The notes beneath the pieces are model-generated. The model searched no databases. It saw only the letters and a program-made list of their open reading frames with translations, and had not been told where the DNA came from. From JBIOJM01 sp044450785 (lineage in GTDB: Bacteria > Planctomycetota > Planctomycetia > Isosphaerales > Isosphaeraceae), in NCBI GenBank assembly GCA_044450785.1, contig JBIOJM010000062.1, positions 1-36,561 of the forward strand: DNA of 36,561 bases, read 5' to 3'. The translations under genes were made by a program, and so were the position numbers. This document shows positions 15,561 through 24,172 of this stretch, one piece after another. The number at the start of each line of letters is the position of its first letter. The first letter of the stretch is position 1.

Positions 15561-17213
15561 CTAGAAGTAGATCTGAAACCGAAGCCAGTACTGGTCGCTC
15601 GAGGAATGGAAACGCTCGGGGGCGAACAGCACCTCGTTTCCGAAGCCGGCGTGTTGCCAGCCGAGGTAGACCTTGACGTACTGGGTCCAGTACCAGTTGA
15701 CGCCGGCGTCGACGGTGTAAAGCTGGTTGGTCCACGAGGCGGGATCGGCGAAACCGCTCGTGAAGACCTGGCGGCCGATATTGAGGTAATTATACCGGGC
15801 GACCAGCTCGAGCGCGCCCAGGCCGCGCCGGCCTGGCCGGACGTCAAAATTTCGCAGTGGCTTCAGGACGCCTCGGCCGCTCACGGTCTCGCCGGTGATG
15901 AAGTAACCGGCCGTGACGTAGAAGCTCTCGACCGGGACTCGCGTGCGGTAAGTCTGGTTGACGAACGCGTAGCTGTCGAACCCGCTTTGCCACTCGCCGA
16001 TCAGCGAGAGATGCCGGTAATAGTACGCCATGTGCAGCGACCAGAAGGCGCGCAGTCCCGACTCGTTCACGTTCTTGTTGAGCGCCAGAAATTCGGGGCC
16101 GATGGCCAGGTTGCCGGTGGTGGCGACGTTGGTCCGGAAGACCTGGGGGACGGGTGTATTGTTTTCGAGGCCGACATCCGTCGAGCCGCCGATGTTGAAG
16201 TTCTCGAGCCAGTGGTCCGTCCAGGTGGCGAAGGGACGGAAATTGATGAGACCACAGAAATCCTTGAAGTCGTTGGAGTCGACGTAGCCGTTGCGTGTGC
16301 CGTTGAAGATGCCCGCCGCGTAGTCGAACCGGTTATCGAACATCCGGCCCCAGGCCATCAGGCCGATGTCGCGATTCAAGCCGAAGTTATTGAAGAACAG
16401 CGACCGTTCCGGCGTGGTGAAACCGTTGATCGGCAGGCCGTAGAACTCGTAGGTGAACGGGGTCTTGTAGCGGCCAAACTTGAATTGCAACCGCTCGTCG
16501 AAATTGACGTTGCCGAAGACGTCGAGGATGTTGAGACTGTCGATGCCTTCGGCGATCGAGACATAATACTCGAAGGGCTTGGTGAGCCGGCCGGTGAAGA
16601 TGAACCACTGCCGTGGGATGAGGAACGTGCTGGTGATCGGGACCTGCTGTCCCTGGGTGTAAAATCGGCCGTCGACCTGGGTGAGGTCGTGGAACTGGAA
16701 CTGGAATTCGTCGTCGTTGGTTTGAAGCTGGAACCCGGGCCCGAAAACCCCATTGGTGGGGAGGTTCGGGGAGACGCCCGGCATGTTGAACCTCGTCGTC
16801 CGGCGCGGGTCCAAGGGCCCGCGGGCCGCGGCCGATCCACCGCCCGCCGAACTCGCGTCCGCGGGACCGAGAGTGCCTCCGCCCGGGCCTGTCCCCGGTA
16901 GGGCGGGAATGTTCGGTACGCTCGCTCCGCCGGCCGGCGGTACCGGCGGCATGGTCGTCGCCCGCTCGGCCGAAAGCTGCTCGACCCGGCTCGAGAGATC
17001 CCTCACCATCGCCTTGAGCTCGCGAACCTCATCCTGGAGCTCGACCTCCCGCGAACGCCTCGCCTCGACCGCCGCCGAAACGACCCCCGCGGGTTTGGGG
17101 ATGCTGGGCTCCGGAAGCGGAGGCGATGGAGGCTGCGCCGCCGCCTCGAGACAGCACAACACACCGAACACCCCTGCGAGGAATGGCACGGCCAATCTGG
17201 CAAACACATACAT
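15561..17213 (-). CDS. OprO/OprP-type porin with N-terminal coiled coil
   Basis: 550 residues. Signal peptide (~1-26, ending EAAAQ), a Pro-rich linker, a coiled coil (~50-85, 'ELQDEVRELKAMVRDLSSRV') likely to bind peptidoglycan or the S-layer, a Gly/Pro-rich spacer, then a phosphate-selective-porin-type beta barrel from about residue 165. Barrel signs: 'GRFYTQGQQVPITSTFLIPR', 'LQFKFGRYKTPFTYEFY', alternating aromatic strands 'YVKVYLGWQHAGFG', and a terminal Phe in LRFQIYF as needed for outer-membrane insertion. Start ATG 17213 has no strong Shine-Dalgarno. Substrate specificity (phosphate, pyrophosphate, other anions) cannot be read from the sequence. Adjacent genes do not suggest a phosphate regulon. 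Confidence 0.9.
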   Translation of the reverse strand: MYVFARLAVPFLAGVFGVLCCLEAAAQPPSPPLPEPSIPKPAGVVSAAVEARRSREVELQDEVRELKAMVRDLSSRVEQLSAERATTMPPVPPAGGASVPNIPALPGTGPGGGTLGPADASSAGGGSAAARGPLDPRRTTRFNMPGVSPNLPTNGVFGPGFQLQTNDDEFQFQFHDLTQVDGRFYTQGQQVPITSTFLIPRQWFIFTGRLTKPFEYYVSIAEGIDSLNILDVFGNVNFDERLQFKFGRYKTPFTYEFYGLPINGFTTPERSLFFNNFGLNRDIGLMAWGRMFDNRFDYAAGIFNGTRNGYVDSNDFKDFCGLINFRPFATWTDHWLENFNIGGSTDVGLENNTPVPQVFRTNVATTGNLAIGPEFLALNKNVNESGLRAFWSLHMAYYYRHLSLIGEWQSGFDSYAFVNQTYRTRVPVESFYVTAGYFITGETVSGRGVLKPLRNFDVRPGRRGLGALELVARYNYLNIGRQVFTSGFADPASWTNQLYTVDAGVNWYWTQYVKVYLGWQHAGFGNEVLFAPERFHSSSDQYWLRFQIYF

Positions 17214-17362
17214 ATTTGAACATCCATGTTCAATATGCGATCAAAAGATTCGAATCGTTCTTGAAGAGATGAGGATGCGGAGAGGATATGGGTTGGGGAG
17301 GAAGCATGGCGAAAGTTCCCTTCCCGTCAATACCACTCCGGCCTGTGTGGCGATCACCCTTT

Positions 17363-18307
17363 TCACTTCAGTTTCGATCCCGGAGCGGCGAACGAAATCC
17401 AGAAGATGGGGAAGTCCCGCACGAGCTGGTGGTGGAACGGATCGAGGATCAGGAAATCGTTATTGTTGATTCCCGCTGTGTTCGTCGCCTTGACCTCGAA
17501 AGAGCCGCCGGCATTGGTCGCCACCGCCGCACCCGTGAAGCTGTAGTCGCTCGCTTTGGAATCCGTAATCACCAGGCTTCCGGGAGTGGTGTGCCCAACA
17601 ATCGTCACCGCTCTCTGGAACGTCGATCCGCCGGAGTTCTTGGAGGCCGCGTAGTGCGCCTGGTCCGCCGGCAGCAAGTTGACCACTGCCCGCAAGGGAA
17701 TGTCTGGGGTCAACGGGGTCATGTTCTGCATCAACGCCTTGGCGTCGTTGATGTTAATGAGGCCATTCTGATTGAAGTCGGCGGCCGCGTTGTAGTTCGG
17801 GTTACCCAATCCCGTCTCGTACGCTGGTGCGAAGGCCGTCAGATCGGCCAGGTTGACCGTCCCATCTCCGTTCACATCACCCGCCAGGGTCGCGTACGCC
17901 TGGTACGTCCCGGTCGAACGGTGCTGCCCGCCGACCAGGATCGTCAAGGGACCGGCTCGATCGACCTTGACGAAAGCCGCCGCCTGGCCGTCGTCCCTTG
18001 CGGCGACGTACGGCCGGCCCTGCTTCAAGAGAAGCTTCTGTCCGTTGCCTTCAAAAACGCCGACGATTCGAGGCGCAAATCTGCTGCCTGACTCGGGTTG
18101 TACGAAGACTCCGAATAGGGTCGAGGTCTTGCCGGCAGTCAGGTTCCGGGGAGCAACCGTCACGGACGCGGAACTGATCCCACCGGGTTGAGTCACGCTC
18201 CCCACGCTGATGCCGATCGTGTTCGCCGGCGGCGAAACACTCATTTGCAGTCGCGTTTCAAGCCGCTCGAGATGTGGCGTGCTGAACCGCGAGCGACTGC
18301 TGGACAT
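17363..18307 (-). CDS. Exported dockerin type I protein
   Basis: 314 residues from ATG 18307, set by a strong AGGAGGAT Shine-Dalgarno. The N-terminus 'FSTPHLERLETRLQM' is the planctomycete-style 'LExLExR' export/sorting signal, not a classical signal peptide. Residues 143-196 form a dockerin type I domain with two Ca-binding EF-like loops: GDVNGDGTVNLADL and ADFNQNGLININDA. The C-terminal region ('GSLVITDSKASDYSFTGAAV', 'FEVKATNTAGINNND') looks like a beta-rich surface domain. It is probably a cell-surface or secreted protein held by cohesin-like partners; no cohesin is in the window. It is followed 149 nt later by the porin gene on the same strand. Confidence 0.85.
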   Translation of the reverse strand: MSSSRSRFSTPHLERLETRLQMSVSPPANTIGISVGSVTQPGGISSASVTVAPRNLTAGKTSTLFGVFVQPESGSRFAPRIVGVFEGNGQKLLLKQGRPYVAARDDGQAAAFVKVDRAGPLTILVGGQHRSTGTYQAYATLAGDVNGDGTVNLADLTAFAPAYETGLGNPNYNAAADFNQNGLININDAKALMQNMTPLTPDIPLRAVVNLLPADQAHYAASKNSGGSTFQRAVTIVGHTTPGSLVITDSKASDYSFTGAAVATNAGGSFEVKATNTAGINNNDFLILDPFHHQLVRDFPIFWISFAAPGSKLK

Positions 18308-18421
18308 TCGTGATCCTCCTGACCACCGGCCGGGGCTGAGAGCGGGTCTGTGTCCTCGCTTCAATCTTCGGCATGTGCTCGCCCTCAACTGCATTCCGTC
18401 TGCTGGTCGCGGCCGGAGCCA

Positions 18422-19915
18422 TCAAGGGCCTGCCTTCGGAGAACTTTCTCCCGAAGAGATTGACACGGATTCGATCTGTACGGGTGTTCCGTCCGCGATC
18501 GAGGCGTCGGGCTGGAGGATGAGTTGGTCGTCATCGGCGAGACCGTCGATGATCTCGGCGCGTAATCCCGTATCCATCCCCACGTGGACGCTGACCCGAT
18601 GGACCTTGCCGTTCTTGACGGTCAGGACGGCACCTTCGCCTTTCCCGTTCCGGTCGATCAAACATGACGAGGGCACCGTCAGATTCTTGATGAGTTTTTC
18701 CAGAAGGATCAAGGCTCGGCCGAACATGCCGTCGCGCAAGACGCCATCGGGATTGTCCAGGTCGATCTCCACGCGCATGGTCCGGTCCTTGAGGTCCTCG
18801 GATTCGGCGACGCGACTGATTTGTCCCTTGAAGATCCGGCCGGCCAGGGCATCGAGCTGGACGGTGGCGGGATCGCCGACATGGCAGTAAGGGACATCCC
18901 TGTCGGGAACCGGGACGATCGTCCGCATTCTGGCCGTCTCGGCGACGATGAGCAGTGGGCTGCCTGCGCCCTCCGTTGCCGCCCGCACGAACGAGCCCTT
19001 ATGCACCGACTCGCCGCGGAACGTGACAACGCCGTCGTAGGGAGATTCGATGCGGGTGTATTGAACGAAGACCTTCGCCATCTTGAGGTTGGCCTCTGCG
19101 ACCAGCACCTCGGCCTCCGCCGTTTTCAGATCGGCCCTGGCCTGCTTCTCCTTCGCCTTCGACCTGGCGATCTCGCCGGCGGCGGTCTCAATTCCCGCCT
19201 GGGCCGAGGCGACCGAGGCTTCCGTCGTGAGGTACTGGGCGTAGTCTTCGTCCTCGAGGCGCTTCTCAGTGGACTTGCGAGCAACGAGGTCCGAAATTCG
19301 CCCGTGCTCGATCTTGCGCCAGTCACGTTCGGCCTCGGCTTTTCTCAGGATTGCCTTGGCCTCCTTCTGCTTGGCCAGCGCCACCTGCACGTCCGCCTCG
19401 GCGGTCAGAACGCCGGCCTGAGCCTGCAAGACCGAGGCTTTCGAATGCTCGAGGCCGGCCTCCGCTTGCAGTACAGCCACATGGCGCTCCGGGTCGTAGA
19501 TCTCCGCCAGCAGTTGTCCCTTCTTGACCGGACTGCCTCGGTCGACGTTCAGTTCCTCCACGAAGCCGGAGACCTTGGAGTACAGCTCGGCGAACTCGAA
19601 CGCCCGAATGGTTCCGGGCTGGCTGGTCGTCCTCTCCATTCCTCCCCGCACGGGCGTGACGACCTGGAGCCTCGCCTCCCGGCTTGCCGTTTGGGAATGT
19701 CCAAGAGCGTGCGTGCGTCCGTCCGACCGGCCCGGGTCCTCCTTCCCGGAGGCAATCAAAAAAGCGCCACCGACCCCTCCAGCCGCGAGCACAATGGCGA
19801 TCGCGGCCACCCAACCCCATTTCCTCCGTCCGGAAGAACGTCGTTGCACTCGAGTGCTCTCACCGCGTTTCGTAACCGTCGACTCTTGATCGACCGCGAC
19901 CAACTCAGCGCACAT
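18422..19915 (-). CDS. HlyD/RND-type efflux periplasmic adaptor
   Basis: 497 residues. ATG 19915 has GGAGG at 7 nt, which decides the start. A membrane anchor lies at about 33-55 (WGWVAAIAIVLAAGGVGGAF). A lipoyl/barrel-sandwich half follows ('GTIRAFEFAELYSKVSGFV', 'VKKGQLLAEIYDPER'), then an exceptionally long Ala/Glu/Lys helical hairpin, then the second lipoyl half ('VQYTRIESPYDGVVTFR') and the beta-barrel and membrane-proximal domains ('RTMRVEIDLDNPDGVLRDGM'). Such adaptors join an inner-membrane pump to a TolC channel. No pump gene is adjacent; two TolC genes are at 161-3624. The long hairpin suits a MacA/HlyD-like tripartite exporter; the pump is presumably elsewhere. Confidence 0.9.
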   Translation of the reverse strand: MCAELVAVDQESTVTKRGESTRVQRRSSGRRKWGWVAAIAIVLAAGGVGGAFLIASGKEDPGRSDGRTHALGHSQTASREARLQVVTPVRGGMERTTSQPGTIRAFEFAELYSKVSGFVEELNVDRGSPVKKGQLLAEIYDPERHVAVLQAEAGLEHSKASVLQAQAGVLTAEADVQVALAKQKEAKAILRKAEAERDWRKIEHGRISDLVARKSTEKRLEDEDYAQYLTTEASVASAQAGIETAAGEIARSKAKEKQARADLKTAEAEVLVAEANLKMAKVFVQYTRIESPYDGVVTFRGESVHKGSFVRAATEGAGSPLLIVAETARMRTIVPVPDRDVPYCHVGDPATVQLDALAGRIFKGQISRVAESEDLKDRTMRVEIDLDNPDGVLRDGMFGRALILLEKLIKNLTVPSSCLIDRNGKGEGAVLTVKNGKVHRVSVHVGMDTGLRAEIIDGLADDDQLILQPDASIADGTPVQIESVSISSGESSPKAGP

Positions 19916-20179
19916 ATCATCGCCTCCAAATGAACGAATCACCTGGTTCGATGTTAGGCCCACGAACCGTGAACGTCAATCAGGACCAAGAGACCCGATG
20001 AGGCCGGCGCGGGAAAGGCTGGGAAAAGCACCCGGCTTTCCGGTATGATCGGTTTTGCGATCGCGTCGGGCGTCCAGCCCTCCGATCGGGCATGCCCTTT
20101 TGATGTGCAAGCCGTCCGGAGCAAGGACGGCTCATCCTTCCTTGATCGGCGTCGATTACCTCGTCGAGGAGCCGCTTCC

Positions 20180-20542
20180 ATGGCCATGGCCGACTACCAG
20201 TACATCACCTACAAGAACGTCGATGGAGTCGCCGTCGTCAGCTTCATGGAAACCGTGTCGATGTTCGACACGGACAAGGTCAAGGACGTCGGGAATGAGT
20301 TGATGGACCTGGTCGAATCCAAAAAGTACACGAAGCTCGTCTTGAACCTTTCCAATGCCCGATTCGTCTCGAGCGCCATGCTCGCCCATCTGGTCAAGCT
20401 GCATCGCAAGGTTCAAGAAGTGAAAGGCAAGATCCGGCTCTGCTGTCTCCGGCCCGTGATCATGGACGCGTTCAAGGTCAGCAACTTTGATCGCATCTTC
20501 GAAATTCATCCCGACGAGGCTTCGGCTCTCAAAAAATTCTGA
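20180..20542 (+). CDS. STAS-domain anti-sigma factor antagonist-like protein
   Basis: 120 residues from ATG 20180 (GAGGAG upstream). Single STAS domain: 'VAVVSFMETVSMFDTDKV', 'KLVLNLSNARFVSSAMLAHL', 'KIRLCCLRPVIMDAFKVSN' and 'FDRIFEIHPDEASALKKF'. Ser64/Ser65 in FVSSAML occupy the site phosphorylated in SpoIIAA/RsbV, so switching by a kinase is plausible. No anti-sigma kinase or phosphatase is adjacent. It may be cotranscribed with the rhodanese genes 98 nt downstream, or be a separate unit. Confidence 0.88.
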   Translation: MAMADYQYITYKNVDGVAVVSFMETVSMFDTDKVKDVGNELMDLVESKKYTKLVLNLSNARFVSSAMLAHLVKLHRKVQEVKGKIRLCCLRPVIMDAFKVSNFDRIFEIHPDEASALKKF

Positions 20543-20640
20543 AGTTCAGCGTCTCACCACGCACGTCCCGTGCGATCAGCCGCCCTGCGTTGATAATGTA
20601 GCACGTGGGGCGGGGTCCGGCCAGCCGGGGGAGGAATTCG

Positions 20641-21222
20641 ATGAGCGTACAGGTTGCGTCGAGCGGCAGCACCGCCACGATCTCGCCGCGGGAGCTCGCG
20701 GCCCTCATCTGCCAGGGGAGGATCGTCGAACTGATCGACGTCCGCACTCCGGCCGAGTACCGGGAGGTGCACGCGGAGCCCGCCGGCTTGGCGCCGCTCG
20801 ATTCGCTCGATCCCAGGGTCGTCATGGAGTCGCGGAGCGGGGCCGTGGACGAGCCGCTTTACGTCATCTGCCGCACCGGCAGCCGCGGCCGGATGGCATG
20901 CGAGAAGTTCGTGGCCGCCGGATACCGGAACGTGATCAACGTCGAGGGCGGCACCCAGGCCTGGGAGCAGGCGGGGCTCGCCGTCGTGCGGGGTAAGAAG
21001 ACGATCGCGCTCGAGCGGCAGGTGCGAATTGCCGCCGGCTCACTTGTGCTCCTCGGCACGGCGCTTGGCGCCTTTGTCCACCCCGCATTCCTCGTCCTGT
21101 CGGCGTTCATCGGCGCGGGGCTGGTCTTCGCGGGGATCACCGACACCTGCGGCATGGCGATGCTCCTCGCCCGCATGCCCTGGAACCGAGCTGGGGGCGA
21201 GGCGGCGAACTGCGAGCGCTGA
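20641..21222 (+). CDS. YgaP-like membrane rhodanese (rhodanese + DUF2892)
   Basis: 193 residues from ATG 20641, with GGAGG at 7 nt. Residues ~12-112 are a rhodanese domain: 'IVELIDVRTPAEYREVHAEP', active-site loop CRTGSR with Cys77, and 'VINVEGGTQAWEQAGL'. Residues ~125-185 are the DUF2892 two-helix membrane module: 'ERQVRIAAGSLVLLGTALG', 'LSAFIGAGLVFAGITDTCGM', 'LLARMPWN'. This matches the E. coli YgaP layout, a membrane sulfurtransferase that handles persulfide sulfur. The gene is 56 nt upstream of the CoA-disulfide reductase-rhodanese gene on the same strand; together they suggest sulfane-sulfur metabolism. Confidence 0.92.
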   Translation: MSVQVASSGSTATISPRELAALICQGRIVELIDVRTPAEYREVHAEPAGLAPLDSLDPRVVMESRSGAVDEPLYVICRTGSRGRMACEKFVAAGYRNVINVEGGTQAWEQAGLAVVRGKKTIALERQVRIAAGSLVLLGTALGAFVHPAFLVLSAFIGAGLVFAGITDTCGMAMLLARMPWNRAGGEAANCER

Positions 21223-21278
21223 GCCGCCTTGGCCATCCGTAACTGTTTCAGCAGATCCGTTTCCGATGGAATCCAGCC

Positions 21279-22967
21279 ATGAAGATCGTCATCATCGGCG
21301 GAGTGGCGGGAGGCGCCTCGGCCGCCACACGGGCGCGACGCCTCTCCGAGGAGGCCGAAATCGTGCTCTTTGAGCGGGGGCCCGACGTCTCCTTCGCCAA
21401 CTGCGGCCTGCCCTACTACCTCGGTGGCGAGATCGCCGACCGTGAAAAGCTCCTGGTGGCCAAGCCGTTGCTCCTGACCGGGCGCTACCGGCTGGACGTC
21501 CGTACCCGGAACGAGGTGGAGTCGATCGATCGCGCGGCCCGAATCGTCCGCGTCCGCGACCTCCAGACGGACCGGCGGTACGAGGTGGCATACGACAAGC
21601 TGATCGTCGCGACCGGCGCCGCCCCGCTCCGCCCGCCCATCCCGGGGATCGACCTGCCTGGCGTATTCACGCTCCGGAATCTCGATGACGTCGACCGCAT
21701 CAAGGCCGTGGTCGACCAGGGGGTCCGAAGCGCGGTGATCGTCGGGGCGGGATTCATCGGCCTTGAGCTCGCCGAGAACCTCGTCCGCCGCGGGATCGGC
21801 ACGACCGTCGTCGAGCTGCAGGACCAGGTGCTCCCCCCGCTCGATCGCGAAATGACCACGCCGCTCGCCGAACGTCTCCGCGCGCACGGGGTCGCCCTTC
21901 GCCTGGGAGAGTCCGCCGAGGCGTTCGAGCCGACCCTCGCAGGCCTCCGTGTGCAACTGACGTCGGGCGAGTCTCTGGAGGCGGGGCTCGTGCTTCTGGG
22001 CATCGGGGTCCGACCGGAGAGCCGGCTCGCGGCGGACGCTGGCCTTGCCGTCGGGCCGCGCGGTGGGATCCGCGTTGATGAGCACATGCGTACCAGCGAC
22101 CCCGATATCTACGCCGTCGGCGACGTCGCGGAGGTCAAGGATTACGTGACCGGTGAGCCGGTGCAAATTCCGCTCGCCGGCCCGGCGAACCGCCAGGGCC
22201 GGATCGCCGCCGACCACATCTTGGGCCGCGAAAGCCGGTTCCGCGGCGCACAGGGCACGGCCATCCTCCGCCTCTTCGAATTGACCGCCGCCACGACCGG
22301 CGAGTCCGAGAAGTCGCTCAAGCGGAGTGGGAAGCCCTACCGCAAGGTTTACGTTCACCCGAATCAGCACGCAGGGTATTACCCCGGCGCGCGGCCGATG
22401 ACGATCAAGCTCCTCTTCGCTCCAGCCTCCGGAACGCTTCTCGGGGCGCAGGTCGTCGGCGAGGACGGGGTCGATACGCGGATCGACGTGCTGGCCGTGG
22501 CGATTCAGGCCGCGATGACGGTCTTCGACCTGGAGGAGGTCGAGCTCGCCTACTCGCCGCAGTACGGCTCGGCCAAGGACGCGATCAACATGGCGGGCTT
22601 CGTGGCCGCGGCGGTCGCCCGGGGCGACTACTCCCAGGTCGACACCGAGGATCTCGGTGCCGCGCCGTCCGAAGGGGGCCGGTTGGCACCCCTGCTGCTT
22701 GACGTTCGCACACCCCGGGAGTTCGCGGTCGACCAGATCGCCGGTGCCGTGAACATCCCGCTGGACGAGCTCAGGGACCGTTTGGGCGAGCTCCCGCGCG
22801 ATCGCCGGCTCAACGTGTACTGTCAGGCGGGCCAGCGCGGCTACGTGGCGACGCTCGTCCTGGGACAAGCGGGGTTCGACGCCGCCAACCTTGCCGGCGG
22901 GTTCAGGACCTACCGGCTTTTCCATCCGCAGACGGGGCGCGCGGACCCTCCGGGCACTTCGACGTGA
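21279..22967 (+). CDS. CoA-disulfide/persulfide reductase with C-terminal rhodanese
   Basis: 562 residues. N-terminal FAD domain: GGVAGGASAA (7-16) and the redox Cys42 in FANCGLPYY, the single-cysteine hallmark of CoA-disulfide/NADH-oxidase-type flavoproteins. NAD domain 'VIVGAGFIGLELAENLVRRG', then FAD motif 'DIYAVGDVAEV', and the CoADR signature 'LAGPANRQGRIAADHILG'. The C-terminal ~100 residues are a rhodanese: 'LLDVRTPREFAVDQIAGAVN', Cys515 in YCQAGQRGY, 'LAGGFRTYR'. Such fusions reduce CoA-persulfide, polysulfide or CoA disulfide with NAD(P)H. It follows the YgaP-like gene closely, and no transcriptional regulator of the CstR or BigR type is adjacent. Whether the in vivo substrate is a low-molecular-weight persulfide is inference. 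Confidence 0.93.
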   Translation: MKIVIIGGVAGGASAATRARRLSEEAEIVLFERGPDVSFANCGLPYYLGGEIADREKLLVAKPLLLTGRYRLDVRTRNEVESIDRAARIVRVRDLQTDRRYEVAYDKLIVATGAAPLRPPIPGIDLPGVFTLRNLDDVDRIKAVVDQGVRSAVIVGAGFIGLELAENLVRRGIGTTVVELQDQVLPPLDREMTTPLAERLRAHGVALRLGESAEAFEPTLAGLRVQLTSGESLEAGLVLLGIGVRPESRLAADAGLAVGPRGGIRVDEHMRTSDPDIYAVGDVAEVKDYVTGEPVQIPLAGPANRQGRIAADHILGRESRFRGAQGTAILRLFELTAATTGESEKSLKRSGKPYRKVYVHPNQHAGYYPGARPMTIKLLFAPASGTLLGAQVVGEDGVDTRIDVLAVAIQAAMTVFDLEEVELAYSPQYGSAKDAINMAGFVAAAVARGDYSQVDTEDLGAAPSEGGRLAPLLLDVRTPREFAVDQIAGAVNIPLDELRDRLGELPRDRRLNVYCQAGQRGYVATLVLGQAGFDAANLAGGFRTYRLFHPQTGRADPPGTST

Positions 22968-23083
22968 ATACGGTGGGCTCTGGCGAAGCGCGGTCCTCGG
23001 TCAGACGCCCCTCAACCAACGCCGTTAGGGATTTTTTTCGGACAGAATCCCTGCAATGATGGTACAGACTCGAGTAAAGTCGA

Positions 23084-23124
23084 CTTTCGCTCCGCGAAAG
23101 GCATGTTCTTTCGCGGAGCGAAAG
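23084..23124. repeat. Perfect nested palindrome (four CTTTCGC/GCGAAAG half-sites)
   Basis: The 17-mer CTTTCGCTCCGCGAAAG (23084-23100), a 7-nt loop GCATGTT, and its exact reverse complement CTTTCGCGGAGCGAAAG (23108-23124). Each arm is itself a palindrome around a 3-nt centre. It lies in the 302-nt gap 22968-23269 between two convergent genes, where I see no gene. It could be a bidirectional terminator (no T-tract), a REP-like dispersed element or a binding site. Confidence 0.75.
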
Positions 23125-23269
23125 ACGACACAGAGACCTCCACGATGCTCGGTGAATGCTTCGATCTGAAAGGCCATTTGTCCGATAAATCGAGTCTTGA
23201 GCATCAAATGGGGGATTTACACGTGCCCCCAATTCGCTGCCCGCCTAGAATCCTTAACGGCGTTGCCCC

Positions 23270-24172
23270 TCACCACTGCACGTAGCCTTCGAACTTGTTG
23301 TTGATATAGATCGCCTTGGCGGGGATCACCGTATTGGCGGGGAAGGTCCAGCCGGAGAGATAGACTCCCTGGCCCACGGATGAGTTCGATCCGAGCGAAG
23401 TCCGGTCGACGACCGCTCCGGAGCCGATGTCGACCTTTTCGCCGATCTTCGCGTTGACGCTCGGACCGCTCAGGAGCACCACGTTCGACCCGGCACGGAA
23501 GTTCCGGCCGATCGTGAGAGTGTCTCCCAGGGGCGAGTTGATCGTCACGTGGAGGCCGGTTCGAGCGATCGAGCCGATCACGATCGGCTGGCCTTGATCG
23601 GCGCGGATGGCGTTGGCTCGGCCCACATGGTGAGCCGCCTGATGAGCCCTCATGCTGATCTCGACTTTCCCAGTGATCCGGGCCGGGAAATTGGCGAGCA
23701 CGGTACCGGTCAAGCCCTGGCGCGGCGTCACGAATTGGGGACCGCTCTTCGACGGCTCGAATGAAGCGGACGATGGGCCGGGCTCGAGGTTTGCCCCCCG
23801 GATGGTCGACAGGTTGCCGCTGTTGATCCCTCCCAGCGTCGGGTTGGCGCCGGGATTGGCACCCGTCGCCGAGTTGCCCTGGTAAAGCTGGGAGTAGCCG
23901 GTGGCCAGCGACTCGTTCTCCGACAGGGTCGACTTGATCGTCGCGGTGTCCGACGACGTGACCGGAACGACCATGCCCAGCTTGGGATTCGATGCCTCGG
24001 CATCGGTCGTGACTAGGGCGCCGGGGAGGACCCGAAATCCCGTGGGCACCGTCACGCCGGGACCGACCCGGGCCAAGGGCGAGACGATCGCGCCGGGCTC
24101 GATCGTGGCGCCGTCGATCACCGCATTGGCGCCGATCGACGTCGGCTTGCTCCACGAGATGACGAACCTCAA
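23270..24172 (-). CDS. Gamma-carbonic-anhydrase-like left-handed beta-helix protein
   Basis: 300 residues of hexapeptide-repeat (LbetaH) protein. Residues ~185-300 resemble a gamma-class carbonic anhydrase: 'AIRADQGQPIVIGSIARTG', 'TLTIGRNFRAGSNVVLLSGP', 'DIGSGAVVDRTSLGSNSSVG'. Of the three zinc histidines of the archaeal enzyme, His208 fits the first; the other two positions appear to be Asn230 and Ser235. Residues ~10-100 resemble the end of a second such domain ('TIEPGAIVSPLARVGPGV', 'TGFRVLPGALVTTDAEA'), so the protein looks like one-and-a-half domains. The start is TTG 24172, overlapping the preceding stop (TTGA), and no better start is visible. Probably catalytically inactive; a structural or acyltransferase-like role is possible. 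Confidence 0.72.
   Translation of the reverse strand: MRFVISWSKPTSIGANAVIDGATIEPGAIVSPLARVGPGVTVPTGFRVLPGALVTTDAEASNPKLGMVVPVTSSDTATIKSTLSENESLATGYSQLYQGNSATGANPGANPTLGGINSGNLSTIRGANLEPGPSSASFEPSKSGPQFVTPRQGLTGTVLANFPARITGKVEISMRAHQAAHHVGRANAIRADQGQPIVIGSIARTGLHVTINSPLGDTLTIGRNFRAGSNVVLLSGPSVNAKIGEKVDIGSGAVVDRTSLGSNSSVGQGVYLSGWTFPANTVIPAKAIYINNKFEGYVQW

Noticed and set aside
20859..22925. A 688-codon minus-strand open frame opposite the rhodanese and CoADR genes
   Set aside because: It mirrors high-GC codon bias of two clearly recognisable plus-strand genes; its translation has no domain and is Arg/Asp/Gly-rich.
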